Assembly (NCBI GenBank): GCA_032821775.1
Contig: JAVLRN010000009.1
Coordinates: forward strand, 1,178,001-1,242,000
Length of the DNA: 64,000 bases
Source: Sanguinoderma infundibulare
Lineage: Eukaryota; Basidiomycota; Agaricomycetes; Polyporales; Polyporaceae
Reading direction: 5' to 3'
The notes beneath the pieces are model-generated. The model was not told the DNA's origin. It searched no databases and saw only the letters and a list, made by a program, of their open reading frames with translations. A program made the position numbers and the translations under genes. Of this stretch, positions 13,101 through 25,703 are shown piece by piece. Every line of letters begins with the position of its first letter. Positions within the stretch are counted from its first letter, which is position 1.

Positions 13101-14732
13101 GACGGCATGCCGCACGGTGCCTTCTGGAAACGTGGCGCAGTACGTAGGACATGTGGCTTTTGGATTGGCAGGAGAGTGGCAGAAGCTGGAGATGTTTGGG
13201 TTCAAACCCTGACAGAAGGCAACCAGAATAGAGAATTGCTGCCGTCCGGGCCCGCAGACCTGGTGGCGACATGGTTGCGAACAGGAGCACGACATGATTT
13301 GAGATGGGTACTAAGGGGAGAGCGGGGCTTCCCCTGGCTTCCCTAGCGTAACCATATGGAGGATGCAGAACAGAACATGGAACTTGACGCCAAGGTGGAG
13401 CAGCAGCTGGCTGACAAGACACCTGAGACAGCTGTGGGAAGCTATTTCAGGGAGGGCGACAGGCCGCCAGAGGCCGCCAGTCACACGCGGCCTGGGTGGT
13501 GCCAAGCGCAACTTTCTGCAGAGAAGGGACCTGGGAGAACCAGAGGAAGACGCATAAGTAACGCATAATGCAACACAACGAGTCCGCTTACGAAACAATG
13601 AGATGACGGAAAAGGGAGGCTATCCCCGTGCTGGATGTGCGCCATCGAGGCTTGTGTGCAGGCGTTGGATAGTAGACCTGAAGGAGAATGAGTCCGAAAG
13701 GCTGAGGCAGCGAGTGGGCAGGTTGACGGCAGGGAGGATCATGTGAGCAGGGGGTGGATGTAAAGAGGACGTGAGTGGTGTCCTGATCGGGAGAGGAGCG
13801 AGGGTGGTGGAATCCAAAGTTCCGAATAAGCAATGTGGGGAATGTGGAGAATCACAGACTGCCGACGGATAGGATTGCGCAGTGATGGTGGACTTGGTGG
13901 ATTCGCGCAAGAATCAAGAGGAATCATGGCCCCTCGCCTGGCCAAGGGGCTAAATCACGGATCAGAGGACAGTGCGCGCGATGGGACTTGGGTCGCTCTG
14001 AGTGCAGGCGGCCGGCGTGCCCGCTGGTGGCGGCCGCGACTCGGACTCGGAGAGAGCTGAAAGCTGAATATAGGAATCGGTTTTGATCCAGAAATTATGC
14101 GGACGGGAGAGATCAAATCGTGTGTGTCCCATTTGCATTTGACTGAGATGTAAAATTGCAGATCTCGTCAGTGCGACAAACACGCGCAAGTTGGAGGAGG
14201 CCCGTCTGGAGGCTGCACTCGACGTACGGGGCACAATAATTTGGCGAGGGCCGACATTGGCAACGGAGGCGAGTGCCTGGTCGGTATGTGGCCCGGAGTG
14301 GGCATTGGTGGCCGAGGTTTGGCGGTGGAAGAGAGCGGGAGCGGGAGCGGTGCCCCGCAGGCAGAGGAATAATTAATTACATACAATTTAGCCGACAGCT
14401 CCCCAAAACGGTCGATCGGCAATAATTATTGAGCAAGCATGCGCGCGGGCTGTTTTGCTCTCGGCCACGGACCGACCCCTTGCCATCGCTCCTCGTCGCC
14501 GCCTCCATTCCCCTCCTCCTTCCGTAACCCCCTCGTTCCCGACGCCGGCTGATTTTTTTCGTCTCCGTCGCCAGCCCTCTCCCGACCATCAACACTCCGC
14601 CGCGCCCACCACTCCCAGCGCGCGCTGCCTACTGGGTTCCGTCTGTCCCCTGTATTGTCGTGTGTTACATCTTTTTTCCAACCTCTCCTTGATCTGCTCA
14701 CATGTCTCTCGTTGGTCCACAGAGGGTGTCTT
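10186..14732. other. Gene-poor intergenic region of 4.5 kb
   Basis: Long stretch without a supportable protein gene. Open frames of up to about 200 codons occur on both strands (for example around 11974-12582 plus and 12605-13108 minus), but they are Arg/Ser/Pro-rich shadow frames without domains, signal peptides or plausible introns. The only structured element I can support is the tRNA-like relic at 13119-13221. The last few hundred bases, pyrimidine-rich from about 14460, are the likely 5' leader of the GATA factor gene. A leader intron ending at the CAG at 14720-14722 is possible. Confidence 0.5.
13119..13221 (+). pseudogene. tRNA-like relic (degenerate tRNA or tRNA-derived element)
   Basis: A perfect 7-base acceptor-type pairing joins GCCTTCT at 13119-13125 with AGAAGGC at 13214-13220, followed by an A in the discriminator position. 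A box-A-like TGGCGCAGTACGTAGG starts at 13133, and a box-B-like GGGTTCAAACCC is present near 13198-13209, where a five-pair T-arm (two wobbles) can form just before the 3' acceptor strand. Against a working tRNA: seven extra bases separate the acceptor from box A, the GG of box A is altered, and no clean anticodon arm forms. The middle instead pairs GGCTTTTG with CAGAAGCT. Total length is 102 without the discriminator. Best read as a decayed tRNA or a tRNA-derived SINE head; chance similarity is not excluded. Confidence 0.35.
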
Positions 14733-17700
14733 ATGGAACTATCCCCAGGCTCCGCTAGAGGCACCACCGACGCACGCAAGCAAGCCTGGTCCTCCGCGCA
14801 TCCTGCCATAAGCACATCAACTTTGCCAGCTTCCGGCGCACCATCTCCTCCCTCCTCATCAACCCATTCCTCTCCCTGGACCCCTCATATCCCGCTCGCG
14901 CCATCAGCCAATCCTCAGTCTACCCTCTTCATGTTGCAGCACTCTGTCGCGCCCATGCCCCACCATCCAGACATTCCTTCCCAGTTTGACTCGCAGTCGG
15001 CACTCGCCAACGCCGAGTGGGGAAACATGTTTGCTGCTCCTTTGGATCCCTCCACTTTTCACCGACTTGCTGCTCAGGGTCTCATCGCACCTCCCTCCTC
15101 AGGTGTGCGTTCAGGTCTGCCTGCCCGATCTAATCATACCCCGCATGATTTTGGCGTCAATACCCGTGCCCATCCTCTCAACGTAAAGGACATTAGTCGC
15201 CCAGGCGTGCCATTGACATGGTCCAATGTCTCCTCTCCTTATGCCTCCCCTCCCGTTGCCTCCCAGAGAGATTCTCCAATCCACCTTCGATCCGGTTCAG
15301 GCGACTCAGCCTCGTTTGTTCGTCGTAAATCCCCTGGTGCTGGTGTCCCCCAGTCTTATGGCCCCGTCAACTTGCGTCACCCCTCTTCCTCTATGCCTTT
15401 ACCCTTGTCGTCTTACGACATTCAACAAGAATTCAGCCATGACAGACAGAGTGCCCTGACCCAGCAGATGGCTGCCGCGCTTGCCGCCAGTTCCAATGCA
15501 CGCGCCTCACTCCTGACGACTGGGCTCGACACTCACCTCGACGGTCTTCCCCCGACCTTCTCCTCTCACCGATCGGCCCTCGACTTTAACCCGCATCCGA
15601 CGCATGTTCCCCAACGTTTCGTACCCGGCATCCCACCATCGTTGTGGATGTCTTCCACTAACGTGCCGTCTTCCTCGTCAAGCTACTCCGAAGCTTCGTT
15701 ATTCTCTCTGAACCAGATGTCTCACCCTCGACACTCGTCTGTTTCCGAGTCTCTCATGACTTCGTCGAGTCCTACCGCGTTGTCGCTTTACGACTCTGGC
15801 AGGTCAACAGCGCCTACGTCTGCGTCCAGCCCGAAAGGGCGTGTACTTTCTGATCTGTTCTCCGACCCGTTGTTTCCTCCGAGACAGTCAGGATTGGAGA
15901 AAACCGGGCCGCAGCGGTTTGCGTCACCCAAGGTCTCGGGGTCCCCGGACTTGCAGTCCTTCGACCTCGCGGACGCGGATGCCGATCCGGAGAAACTCGC
16001 GAGAGAGGATCCTCTCGCGACGCAGGTTTGGAGGATGTACGCTCGTCAAAAAGCGACGCTGCCGCACGCGCAGAGGATGGAGAATCTGACGTGGAGGATG
16101 ATGGCGCTCGCGCTGAAGAAGAAGAAGGAGGACGATGGGAGGGACAAGGAGCGAGGGAGGGACAAGGAGCAGGACCGGGAACCAGACGCGCAGGACGGCA
16201 GCGCGGCAGGGGGTGAGAAGGTGGCTGGGGACTCCGGGCCATCTTCCGGTGGGGCAGAGGCACAGGAGGCAGAGAGGGGGCGAACGATTGATAAAGGGAA
16301 GGCGAGGGTTCAGGTCGTAGGTTTTGACGGCGAAAACCAGGACGGCGCGGAAGAGAATGAGTGAGTATGTCTCTTATTGCGCCATCTTCCGCATTTCTGA
16401 GCCCTGCTTCTTACTTATTAGCGAAGTGCCGATGGACTGGCGTGCGATCAGCAGGTCCCGTTCCCGAGCGCCAATGGACTGGCGGCCTGCGAGTCGCTCT
16501 CGTTCACGACCACCCATGGGCGGAATGTCCGATCTGCAGAGCCAGTTCAAGTTTCCTCCCTCCTCGCCACCAAAGCGGGATGTGACATCCTCCGGCATTC
16601 CCATCCCTGGTTCCGCAGGCCGCCGCAGCCCGCATTCCTCCCTCCCGTCCCAGTTCATGCTGCCCGCCGTCTTCGAGTCCACCGGCGAACATCGCGGCCA
16701 TCACACCAACTTCGACTCGCCGGCTCTGTTTCACAGCCCTCTTGACCACCCTTCGTCGCTCCCTTCTACCGGGATCCTTGGCCGTACGTCGACATCGACC
16801 CTGCCATCTCCTGAGCTCAGGTCTTTCCCCAAGCACGTCAGGAAGACGAGCTTTGACCACACGGTTGCCAAAGAGGGCATTTTCACAGGCGTAAGTGGCC
16901 GTCATCAGGTCAATGGCAAGCCCAGGTCACCTGAAAGCATGCTTGGCACCAAGCGGCGCGCCGACGCTCCACACGCAGAAAGCATGTTGCGCGCTGACCC
17001 TCCCGCTGGTTTTGACCTACCTCCTCCTATGGATACAAAGGAGCTGGATCCCTTCCGGAGGGAGAGCCCCTTCCCCTCGTCGTCTTTCAGCTTCTCCTTG
17101 CCGCCCCATTACGATTCCTTCTTCGACCTCGTTGCCGCAAACCATGGCCTAGGAGGATCCAACCTCCCTGGCTCTCTCCAAACCCCCAAGGAGCACCCAC
17201 CTTCTGACTTGTCCTTCGCAGACACAATACGTTCGTCGCTCAACGGGACGTACTCCCCACCCATCGGCGTCGCTGGCGAGGGGATGTCTGCCGCAGCTGT
17301 CGCGGCCTCAGCCGCTATCTCGGCGTCTTACATGACGAACGTGGGTATGGAGGACTATCAGTTCATGAACATGATGTACAACTCTGCCGCACCCCACGAC
17401 CTGAATTCGACCTTGGGCTCCAACCCCAGCTCGTTCACGGTCGACCCCACCCAAATCCTTCCCCTCGAGCACGCAGAGAGCATCTTCCACCGGAGTCCAT
17501 CGAGTGATGGGTGGGGCAATGGTGTAGGGTCGAGTTCTGGTGCGTCTCCTGAGCCGTACAATGCATCGAATGCGTCGACACCCCCTTCCGTGGACGGCGT
17601 CGCGGCGGTTTCCCGCAGTGCCCAGCCTCCCCGCAAGATTGCGTCAAGCAAGCGCGTGGATAACGCCACACGCGCCGGCGCGAGCGGCTCGCAGCGCAAA

Positions 17701-18403
17701 GGGTGGGCCTCGTTTATTTTTATAACGGAGCGATGCTGTAAGGCTTACCATCGACGCGAGCAGGAGCACCCCTGAGACGGGAGGCGGTTCGAGTTCGAGT
17801 GGGCAGGCGCGAGTCGGAGGCGAGGAGGGTGAGGGTGCGGCGCCGACGGTGTGCACGAACTGCCAGACGACGATAACGCCTCTGTGGCGGCGAGACCCAG
17901 ACGGCCAACCTCTATGTATGTGTTCTGCTTATCGCGCTACCCTGCGTATCATTGATCGTCTTGGCCACATTCAGGCAATGCTTGCGGTTTGTTCTACGTA
18001 AGTGGTGGCGGTCGTGTTGCTAGGTTATCGTCTGACGTCTTGCTGCAGAAACTCCACGGTGTGGTGCGCCCACTATCACTGAAGACCGACGTCATCAAGA
18101 AGAGGTGGGTTTCTTGTTGTTTTGAATGGGTCGTCGCTTGAGGCTAATTGATATGGTAGGAATCGTGCCTCGGGCACTCCTCATGGTTCGTCGAGGAAGA
18201 ACAGTTCCAATTTGCCGAAGATCGCCGCGCAGAATCGGCCGCGGGCTTCGACGACGAGCTCAATGCCGTCAAATACACGGCTATCACCAGCGAGCCGGGC
18301 TAGTGGCGCGGCGTCGGCGTCGGCGTCGATGAAGCGTCAACGACGGACTTCAACGAGTGCTCAGATACAGACGTCTTCATCGAAAGACGGTGGTGGGGCC
18401 TGA
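14733..18403 (+). CDS. areA: AreA/NIT2-type GATA zinc-finger nitrogen regulator
   Basis: Nuclear transcription factor expected to activate nitrogen-scavenging genes through GATA sites. Six exons (14733-16360, 16422-17702, 17764-17915, 17975-17997, 18049-18104, 18160-18403) give about 1127 residues. Two diagnostic parts are present. First, the AreA-type DUF1752 segment [20 protein letters not shown] followed by [11 protein letters not shown]. Second, one C-x2-C-x17-C-x2-C finger, [18 protein letters not shown] continuing to QPLCNACGLFYKLHG, with the basic tail RNRASG after it. The finger is split over four exons, one only 23 bases. The remainder is long, Ser/Pro-rich and presumably disordered, with an RSRSR-rich repeat around [20 protein letters not shown]. 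In-frame ATGs at 14655, 14733 and 14932 leave the start uncertain; 14733 is preferred because a pyrimidine tract plus CAG lies just before it. Confidence 0.88.
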
Positions 18404-18801
18404 GACATGATATGTATTGTTGTTGCGGGCTCTGACGTGTTGTTCTGCTGCTTCTCCATGTGCTTTCTAACATCTATGCTTGTAATTCGACTAGATACTG
18501 TGTAGCTGCTGTGCCTCGGTATGTCTCTCGCACGAATCCCACATGTCTTCCTTTTACCGCTCGTGAGGGCTACGACACTTGTACGATGTGGGTGTAGATT
18601 GTTATAGATTATTGTTCAACAGCCGAGACGTACTATTGCTTTCCTGGCTCGATTTGCGTGTGCGAGTGCGATGGGTAAAATCAGGGGTGTGCAGGGCGAT
18701 GGGCGAGGGGTTGGTCGCCAATCGCCATGGATCTGGCCTGTGCCGCCCCTTGAGCTCGGACGGCGACCTGCGCTGGCCAACGTCGCTGCCCGTCCTCCAA
18801 T

Positions 18802-21800
18802 CTGGCGTCCATCTTCAGGCAACACTCGCCGCGGTCTCCGGTACCGCCCTCCTCGTTCCCGTCGGGTCTCCAGCCGGTCGCTTCCAAGGACATCAATGGG
18901 CTTGCTGGTCGACGCACCTCCCGCACGGACCTAGACTTTGAGCAGGCTCTCCGCACCGGCGGCACCGTCCTACTCAAGGAAAGCCTCGACGTGGAACGCC
19001 TCGGAGACGGGCCAGGAGACCAGTCCAACTCCTCCATCACTCTTTCTCCCGCATCTCCGCCGCCCCACCAGCGGGGCTATTTAGGCCTTCAGCCCGCAAC
19101 GCCAATCATTGTACCACCAACCCCCTCTCCGGGAAACAGCGCATCTCGCTCCGGTCTCGTCTCGGCCAGCACCCTCACGTCCCCCTCCTCGTCGACGAGC
19201 GAGGTCTTCTACGACGCGCCCGAGGACATCGACTACCAGACACGGCGGCGGTCCATGTATCGCTCGCCGGGCACGGCCAGCAGCCCGGATCTCGCCACAC
19301 TCCTCCGGAAGGCCAAGGAACGCGGTGGGGTAGGGGGAGGTAGCAAGGATGGGAAGAAAAACGGACACTCGTCGTCGTGCGATCGTATGTATTGCTCCAT
19401 TTGCGCCTCTCCATTCCTCACCGTGCCTCCTCCAGCTCAATCACCTGTCTCCCCGGCTCATGTCACACCTCTCCCGAAGGGCAAGATGAGGTCCTCTCAG
19501 AATCTGTCGCTGTCTGCCCAACGCGACGCTGATAGCGGTGCAAGCCCTGACTGGGTCATGGCGAGTCCGAGGTCGTTTGGGTCCGTAAAGGATGCAAAGG
19601 TGATTGTTTCTCGCTTGCCGAGTCTCCATTCATGTCTGATTTACTCTCTTTCTCTCTTTCTCTCTCTCACTTGCCTCCAGCCTGCCAAGTCGTCCGTGCG
19701 AGCCAAGACCTCTGCGTTCCTAGGCAAGATGTTGGGGGCCGCCACTACCCGAGAACGATCCGTGAGTTCCTTGTCCTCCTCGTTCCGAACAATGACATGT
19801 ACGATACCTTTCGTCTGCAGCGCACGCTCACATCTTCCCCATCCACGACGTCTTTGTACTCGGGTTCTCCCCTTTTTGACGCCTTCCCGCCTCCTGTCCC
19901 GCCATTACCTAAAGACGCAGCTCGCGTACCGGCTCCTGGCCCGGCCGACGATGCCGACGTGTTCTCCGCGCCTTCAAGACGGTCTAGTGACGAAAAGCCC
20001 CTACCCGCCATCGATCCCAAGGAAAGACGGTCAGACGCCACCGACATGTCGGACGACCAGTCCCTCGTACTAGTCAATTCCCCCTACGATTCGCCGCGGA
20101 CGCGCTCGCCCTCCCCGACGCAGACAGTCAAGGAGCGTGCTGGCAAGCACTCCAAGGTGCCGAGCAGGAGCAAGCGAAGGAGCATGAGCGTCAGCGACGC
20201 GGAGGTCAAGAAGGCCATGGGCGCCGGGGCTTCGTCTACTCCGCTACGTATCACGACGGATACCAAAGCCTTCGACGGCTCACCCGGCTGGGGCACGCGC
20301 TTTGAAGGCATCATGTCGCAGTTTAGAGGTGAGCTACAGCAGCTCGAGACTCGTTCTTCGTCCCTGGATCTTCTCGACCCAACGACGCCATCGAAGCGAC
20401 CTCTCGCGCCTCGATCCCAGAGTGACATCATGACTCCTTTGTCTGCTCCTCCGACCACTACGTCTCGTCCAATACCCAGGTCATCAGCGACGGCCCCTCC
20501 CGAGCTTGGTACCCCCGCTGTCAAGCTTCAGACCGCCACCGGTGGAGAAGAGAACCTTGTCGATGCTAGTTCTTCTGCTCCCAATTCCGCTGTCGAGCCT
20601 CCGATTGTTCCTCCTCGTTCTTCGTCTCTCAACTCTCCTTTACGACCACGGACCAACTCTAATGCTGGGTCCTTCCAACGCTCCTCAAACCTTAAGTACG
20701 GCCCACGTTCGCCTTCAACTCGATTCGGCCCCTCTTTGCACCACGTTCATTCCCCTTCTCGAGATTCCAATAGACTCCGCGTGCAGCATCGCTCTACAGC
20801 GTCCGCATCGGAGCCGTCGCTCATCCCGGACCGGGACGAGGGTCGTGTTTGTGAGCCGCCCAGCGCGTTCCGCAACCTGTCCTCGCCGAACCGGTTTTTT
20901 GACTCCCATTCAGTCCCCGGCTTGTCCGCGACTTCGCAGCAAGATCTCACGACGAACGACCTTGGGACGGCACGGTTCTCACTACGCAGTTCGCCTGGGA
21001 GGCAGGAGGACAACGCCGACCTCGACAATAGGGGCAAGGAGCTTGCCGCCCGGTGCTGGGCCGAAGACGAAGAGTTCCTGCCGAAGGACAAGATTGCGGA
21101 ATGGCTTGGTGGACAGTGCGTTTGGCGTGGAACTTCGGTCCGTGCCCGCTGCTTGACGCTAACGGACGCCGCAGGAGTCTCATCAACAAGACGGCGTTGC
21201 GCCACTACATGGTCAACTTCGACTTCTCAAATCTCCGACTGGATCAGGCATTCAGGTCCGTCGCGAGTTGCCACTGCTTGACGCACGGCTGATCCGTAGA
21301 ACCGATGCAGACGGTTATGTGCGAAGCTCTACCTAAAGGCCGAAACGCAGCAGGTAGACCGCATCCTCGAGGAGTTTGCGCGGCGGTATTGGGACTGCAA
21401 CCCGACAACGATTCTCGGGAATTCCAGTAAGTCCTACACGCGAGCGTCTCAGAAGCGCCATCTCAACTTGAATTGTTCGGCAGGCGTTGCCCACGCAGTT
21501 ACCTACTCTGTGCTCTTGCTCAACACCGACTTGCACGTTGCCGAACTTGCGAGCCGAATGTCCAGGAACCAGTTCATCCGAAACACGATGACCACGATCC
21601 AGCTCCAACTTCAGCCGAGCGGCATGGCGTCAAGCACTGACCTCACGTACGACGATTGGAGCAGTATTCGAGGAAGCTCCGAGCCTGGTGACTATCCTAG
21701 CGCTACTGTGCGCCCTCGAAACAAACGGAGCGACAGTATTACCAGCTGGAACAGTGTTACTCGGGAAGCGCTGCCGCCCTCCTCAGGCACGCTTGTAAAC

Positions 21801-23781
21801 TCCTCCGGGCAATTGACGCTAGCGTCTTCAGAACCTGTCGGTTCGTCGTCGGCGAATCACAGTTCAGTGTCCGTTGCGGCATCTAGCGTTCCCGACGGCA
21901 AGCAGAGTCAAGATGCTAGCACCCTGCCGCCCCCGACGACGTCAGGAACCTCGTCCGGAATTGTCTTTGACCGCAACTGGGAGTCAGAGATCGAAAACAT
22001 GCTGAAGGTGAGAGGTCGATCCGATGACTGACTCCGCATACTCATACATTCGTCCGTAGGAAATCTACAACGCTGTCAAGGCTCAGCAGATTCTCCTTCC
22101 CACCGGCAACACTCTGATGGCTCGGTCGTCGACGTCATCGCTCAGCCCACATGGAACGGTTCTTCGGAGCCGGAGCGTCCGAGGCCCTCAGGACCGACTG
22201 ACAACTCTCAAGCGCGGCAGCATTCGTGGGTTGCAATCCATCTTGGGCGCCCAGGGTCACAGCCCGTACAGCAGTGGCAGCAGCGTCGATGGCCGTGCGA
22301 GCCCAGCACCGAGCTTTGCGACGTCGAACGAGGTAAGTTTTCGAGAACTATTCTGTGAATCATCGCTGATAGTCAATCGACCAGGGAATGCATGGTTCTG
22401 CCGTGTCGTTCTTGGCCCCTGCACTCGGCTTCGCATCCAATCTTTCTCACACCATTATTCGGGAGCAAAGAGAAGACGATGAACATAGTCTCCGCAGTGA
22501 TGACTCTTCGACGACGGACATTAGCATCACCGACGAAGAGCTCGCGCTTCTCGGGCCTCCATGGGCGAAGGAGGGCATGCTATGCCGAAAGCAATACTGG
22601 GAGTGCACAGGGAAGCGTGCTCGGTCCAAGAACTGGCTCGATGTGTTCGTGGTCATCCAGAAGGGCGAGCTCAGCATGTTCACCTTTGGCGAGAACGGCT
22701 TGGGCGGTTCTAGCGTCGTCGGTGGCGGAAATTGGCTAGTGAGTATTTTTCAAAGTCGAATGGATGCGGGCCGTATTGACCTTGCGCTAGGAAAACGCGA
22801 CGCCTGTTGGAAACATCATGCTCGCCCACTCGCTTGCCCATGCGCTGCCGCCGCCCGGGTACAATCGGCAGCGACCCCACTGCATGGTCCTGACACTCGC
22901 GAACGGCGGCGTTTACTTCTTCCAGGCTGGAACCGAGGAGCTCGTAAACGAGTGGGTGTCAACGTGCAACTACTGGGCCGCGCGGCAGAGCAAGGAGCCG
23001 CTCGTCGGCGGTGTCTCTAATATGGAATACGGTTGGAATCGCGTCGAGGACCCGGTCCCGCATGGCCGCTCCATTTCGGAGGACGACTACTCCATGCGGG
23101 ACGCGGACAGTCAGAGCGTCCGCAGCGGCCGTAGCCGTTTCAAGGACATGGCCGCCACGGTTCGAGCGGAGAAGTCGCCATGGGCGGACAGGACGTTCAT
23201 CAACGACTGGAAGCCGCCACTTCCACCGTCCGTGCCGAGCACGCACGACGAGGAGACCCAGTTAGAGGCGCTGCAGAAGCACGTCCTGCACTTGAAGGAG
23301 GATCTGCAGCAACACAACGAGCTGAGGACCCCGATGACCCAGCTGGTGAGTGTCCTACACTGCGGTCTGATGTGCCGTAGGCGGGGGGCGCATTTCATTG
23401 ATCGCTAACCTGCAACCCACCCATCAGTACCAGCCGCGGTCGTCCAACGCCCAGAAGGCGATGTCGAATTGGGAAAAGAAGTCGCAGTATCTGTTGACGG
23501 AGATTGTCAAGTACGACTCGTACATCGACTCGCTTCAGGGCGCGATGTCCCTGCGTCTCAAGAAGCGGGGCGAGAAGGCGCTCGAGAAAGCTCTCGTCAC
23601 GTCCTCGCCCAGCCCAGACGAGACTGCAGGGGGGCCGAAGACGCGGTGGAAAGGCCAGCCCGAGGAAGACACGATCGAGGAGCGTGAAGAGCCGCCGCCG
23701 AGTGCTGGGATCGTGCCCTCGCCGGTGCGGGCGCAACATCACCGACGCGAGGTGGCAGAGGCAGGCGCCGAGGACGACTAA
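18802..23781 (+). CDS. EFA6/PSD-type Arf guanine-nucleotide exchange factor (Sec7-PH-coiled coil)
   Basis: Promotes GDP release from Arf6-class GTPases at the plasma membrane or endosomes. The 5' end is unresolved: the frame is open from about 18754 but no convincing ATG or first exon was found. Later exons: to 19384, 19436-19599, 19681-19761, 19821-21115, 21175-21255, 21311-21426, 21484-22007, 22060-22332, 22385-22738, 22791-23345 and 23428-23781. A long Ser/Pro-rich head precedes the Sec7 domain, which runs from AEWLGGQSLINKTALRHYM through LRLDQAFRRLCAKLYLKAET and VLLLNTDLH to EIYNAVKAQQ. The Glu in KAETQQVDRILEEF is the glutamic finger. About 120 disordered residues interrupt the domain before its last helices. 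A PH domain follows (KEGMLCRKQYWECTGKR to NEWVSTCNYWAAR), then a coiled coil (QLEALQKHVLHLKEDLQQ). This domain order matches EFA6/PSD and yeast Yel1. Confidence 0.8.
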
Positions 23782-24438
23782 AGTAAAGTGGACAGTGCGC
23801 CTGGATCTATTGCCGTTTGCTATGTGTATGCCATGTGCAGGTGAGATTGTACGCTGGAGGGCGTGCGGCGGGGTAGCTATGATCTTGTGGTGTTATTCTT
23901 TTCTTATTCCTGTAAGGCACATATCTTATTCCAGATACCCAAGGAGCGCTGTAATACCTCGAGATGTTTATGATCATTTTGCTGCTCATTGTGATACCGA
24001 GGTGCTGACGACGGTTTTGGAAGGAAAAGTCGGCGAGAAGGCCTCACCGGTGTTGAGTAAACAGAAGGTGACGATCCTCAAGACCTCAATCTCGGTGATC
24101 AACGGCAGCATCTGACGTGTACATATGGATGTGCGCAGTCTAGTGGCAGTCTGAGGCGGTGAGTGATGTCGAGCAACGGCAAACAACCAGCAAAAGATTG
24201 ATTGCAGCCCCTCGAGTTCCGCCAGGGCTCGAGCACGGCACTCGTGCGCCGTCACCCAGAGCCGAGGAAATGCGCCCGCCGCGTCCCGAAGCAGGTTTTG
24301 GGGTCTTCTTTCCAAAGCTTTAAAGCATGGTCGCCTTGGAGGTGATCACCAGCCGAGCTCCCTACGTTCCGTCGCTCTTACGACTTTTGTTCTACTTCGC
24401 TAGTCGATTAGACTGCTTTTACGTTGACCTTTTGGATT

Positions 24439-25220
24439 ATGTTCAAGTTCATCGCCCCCCCTCTTGCCCTCGCTGCCCTCGCTGGCTTCGTTGCCGCTGA
24501 GACGCACACCATTACGTTCGACAACCGGTGAGTAGCTGGTCTTCTGACAATGTAGGGCCACTTCCTGACCCTCTGCATTTGATAGCTGCGGTTTCGGAAC
24601 TGTATGTGGCGGTGTCCGAGCCTCAAGCGACGATTCCTATGCTGACTGTCATTTTAGCCCACCCTCATCCAGGGCGGCAACGTCCTCTCGACAGGCGGTG
24701 CATACACCACCAACGGGCCCATCACCGCCGCCATCGCGTGAGTCGATGCATCTCATCTTGCATATCCGACGCATGTGCTGACCTGTCCATCACCAGTTAC
24801 CTCCAGACCGGTACGCTGCCTGGGCTCTGATTCCCGTGTATGCGTGGCGACTCTGACCATGATGATCTTCTTCCATCGTGTGTAGGCAACTGCGGCTTCA
24901 ACGGCGACAACTGCCTGCTCCTCGAGACGACGCTCGTCAACCCGACCTGCCCCGGCTGCGGCTCGTCGACCGACCTCAGCTTGATCGCGCCCCACGCGTT
25001 CAGCGTCACGACCGGCTTCGGGTACTACAACGGCTGCGACGGCGCGGGTGCCAACTGCGACAACGCGAACTGCAACACCGCCTTCCGCCAACCGGACGAC
25101 ACATTCGTCCAGGTTCAGTGCGAGACCAACGACGTGAGTGGGCGTGATTTACAGTATCCAGTCCGTGTCGTACTGACGCAATTTCGAACACAGGTCGACC
25201 TCGTCATCACCTTCTGCTGA
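24439..25220 (+). CDS. Small secreted glycopeptide-like protein (wood-decay basidiomycete family)
   Basis: Six exons (24439-24527, 24586-24601, 24658-24737, 24797-24810, 24886-25133, 25194-25220), two of them only 16 and 14 bases, give 157 residues. A signal peptide of about 20 residues ends FVAAETHTITFDN. The mature part is Cys-rich (RCGFGTPTLIQGG, NCGFNGDNC, CPGCGSST, GCDGAGANCDNANC) and ends VDLVITFC. From memory this pattern matches the small extracellular glycopeptides of white-rot fungi (GLP-type), for which iron reduction and hydroxyl-radical generation have been reported. A thaumatin-like fold is an alternative description. The family assignment is from recall and was not searched. 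If right, it would assist oxidative wood decay together with the peroxidases 25 kb away. The gene stands alone, followed by a decayed zone. Confidence 0.65.
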
Positions 25221-25703
25221 GCGCAGTCGGCGTAGTGTGCATATGGGTTCTTTTTATCACGGGCGACAGGTTTAATTTTTGTTCACGATCTTCTCAATAC
25301 ACGAACACGGAGTCCGCCATTATAACTTAGAAGCCGATTGCAAGTAATATTGAAGCCGTCTCTGCAAGATTTCTAACACGGGATCCGATATAGGCATTTC
25401 CGCAAGTATGCGGTCGCACTCGAAGTAACGGTCGACAATGGTACTCTCAACAGCGACAGATGTCCTAAAGAGGTTACAAATTTCAATTCTCCGAAGTACA
25501 AGGACCCTACACTAAGTTCATGAACGAAGCACGCGTGGACACCAAATTCTTAAATTCCTATGACGTCTTTGAAGCGCAGAGGGGGAAGAGCATCTTAACG
25601 AGTTGCAGCTCATTTCGCAAAGAGTACGCCGGGTCTGGAGTGGATGAAGCAGTGGGATGAGAATGCGATCGCAAATGTGCCGCAAGTCCTGGGGAAGACA
25701 GAC

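Noticed and set aside
11974..13108. Long open frames of 167-202 codons on opposite strands
   Set aside because: They are Arg/Ser/Pro-rich shadow frames of GC-rich DNA without domains, signal peptides or plausible introns.
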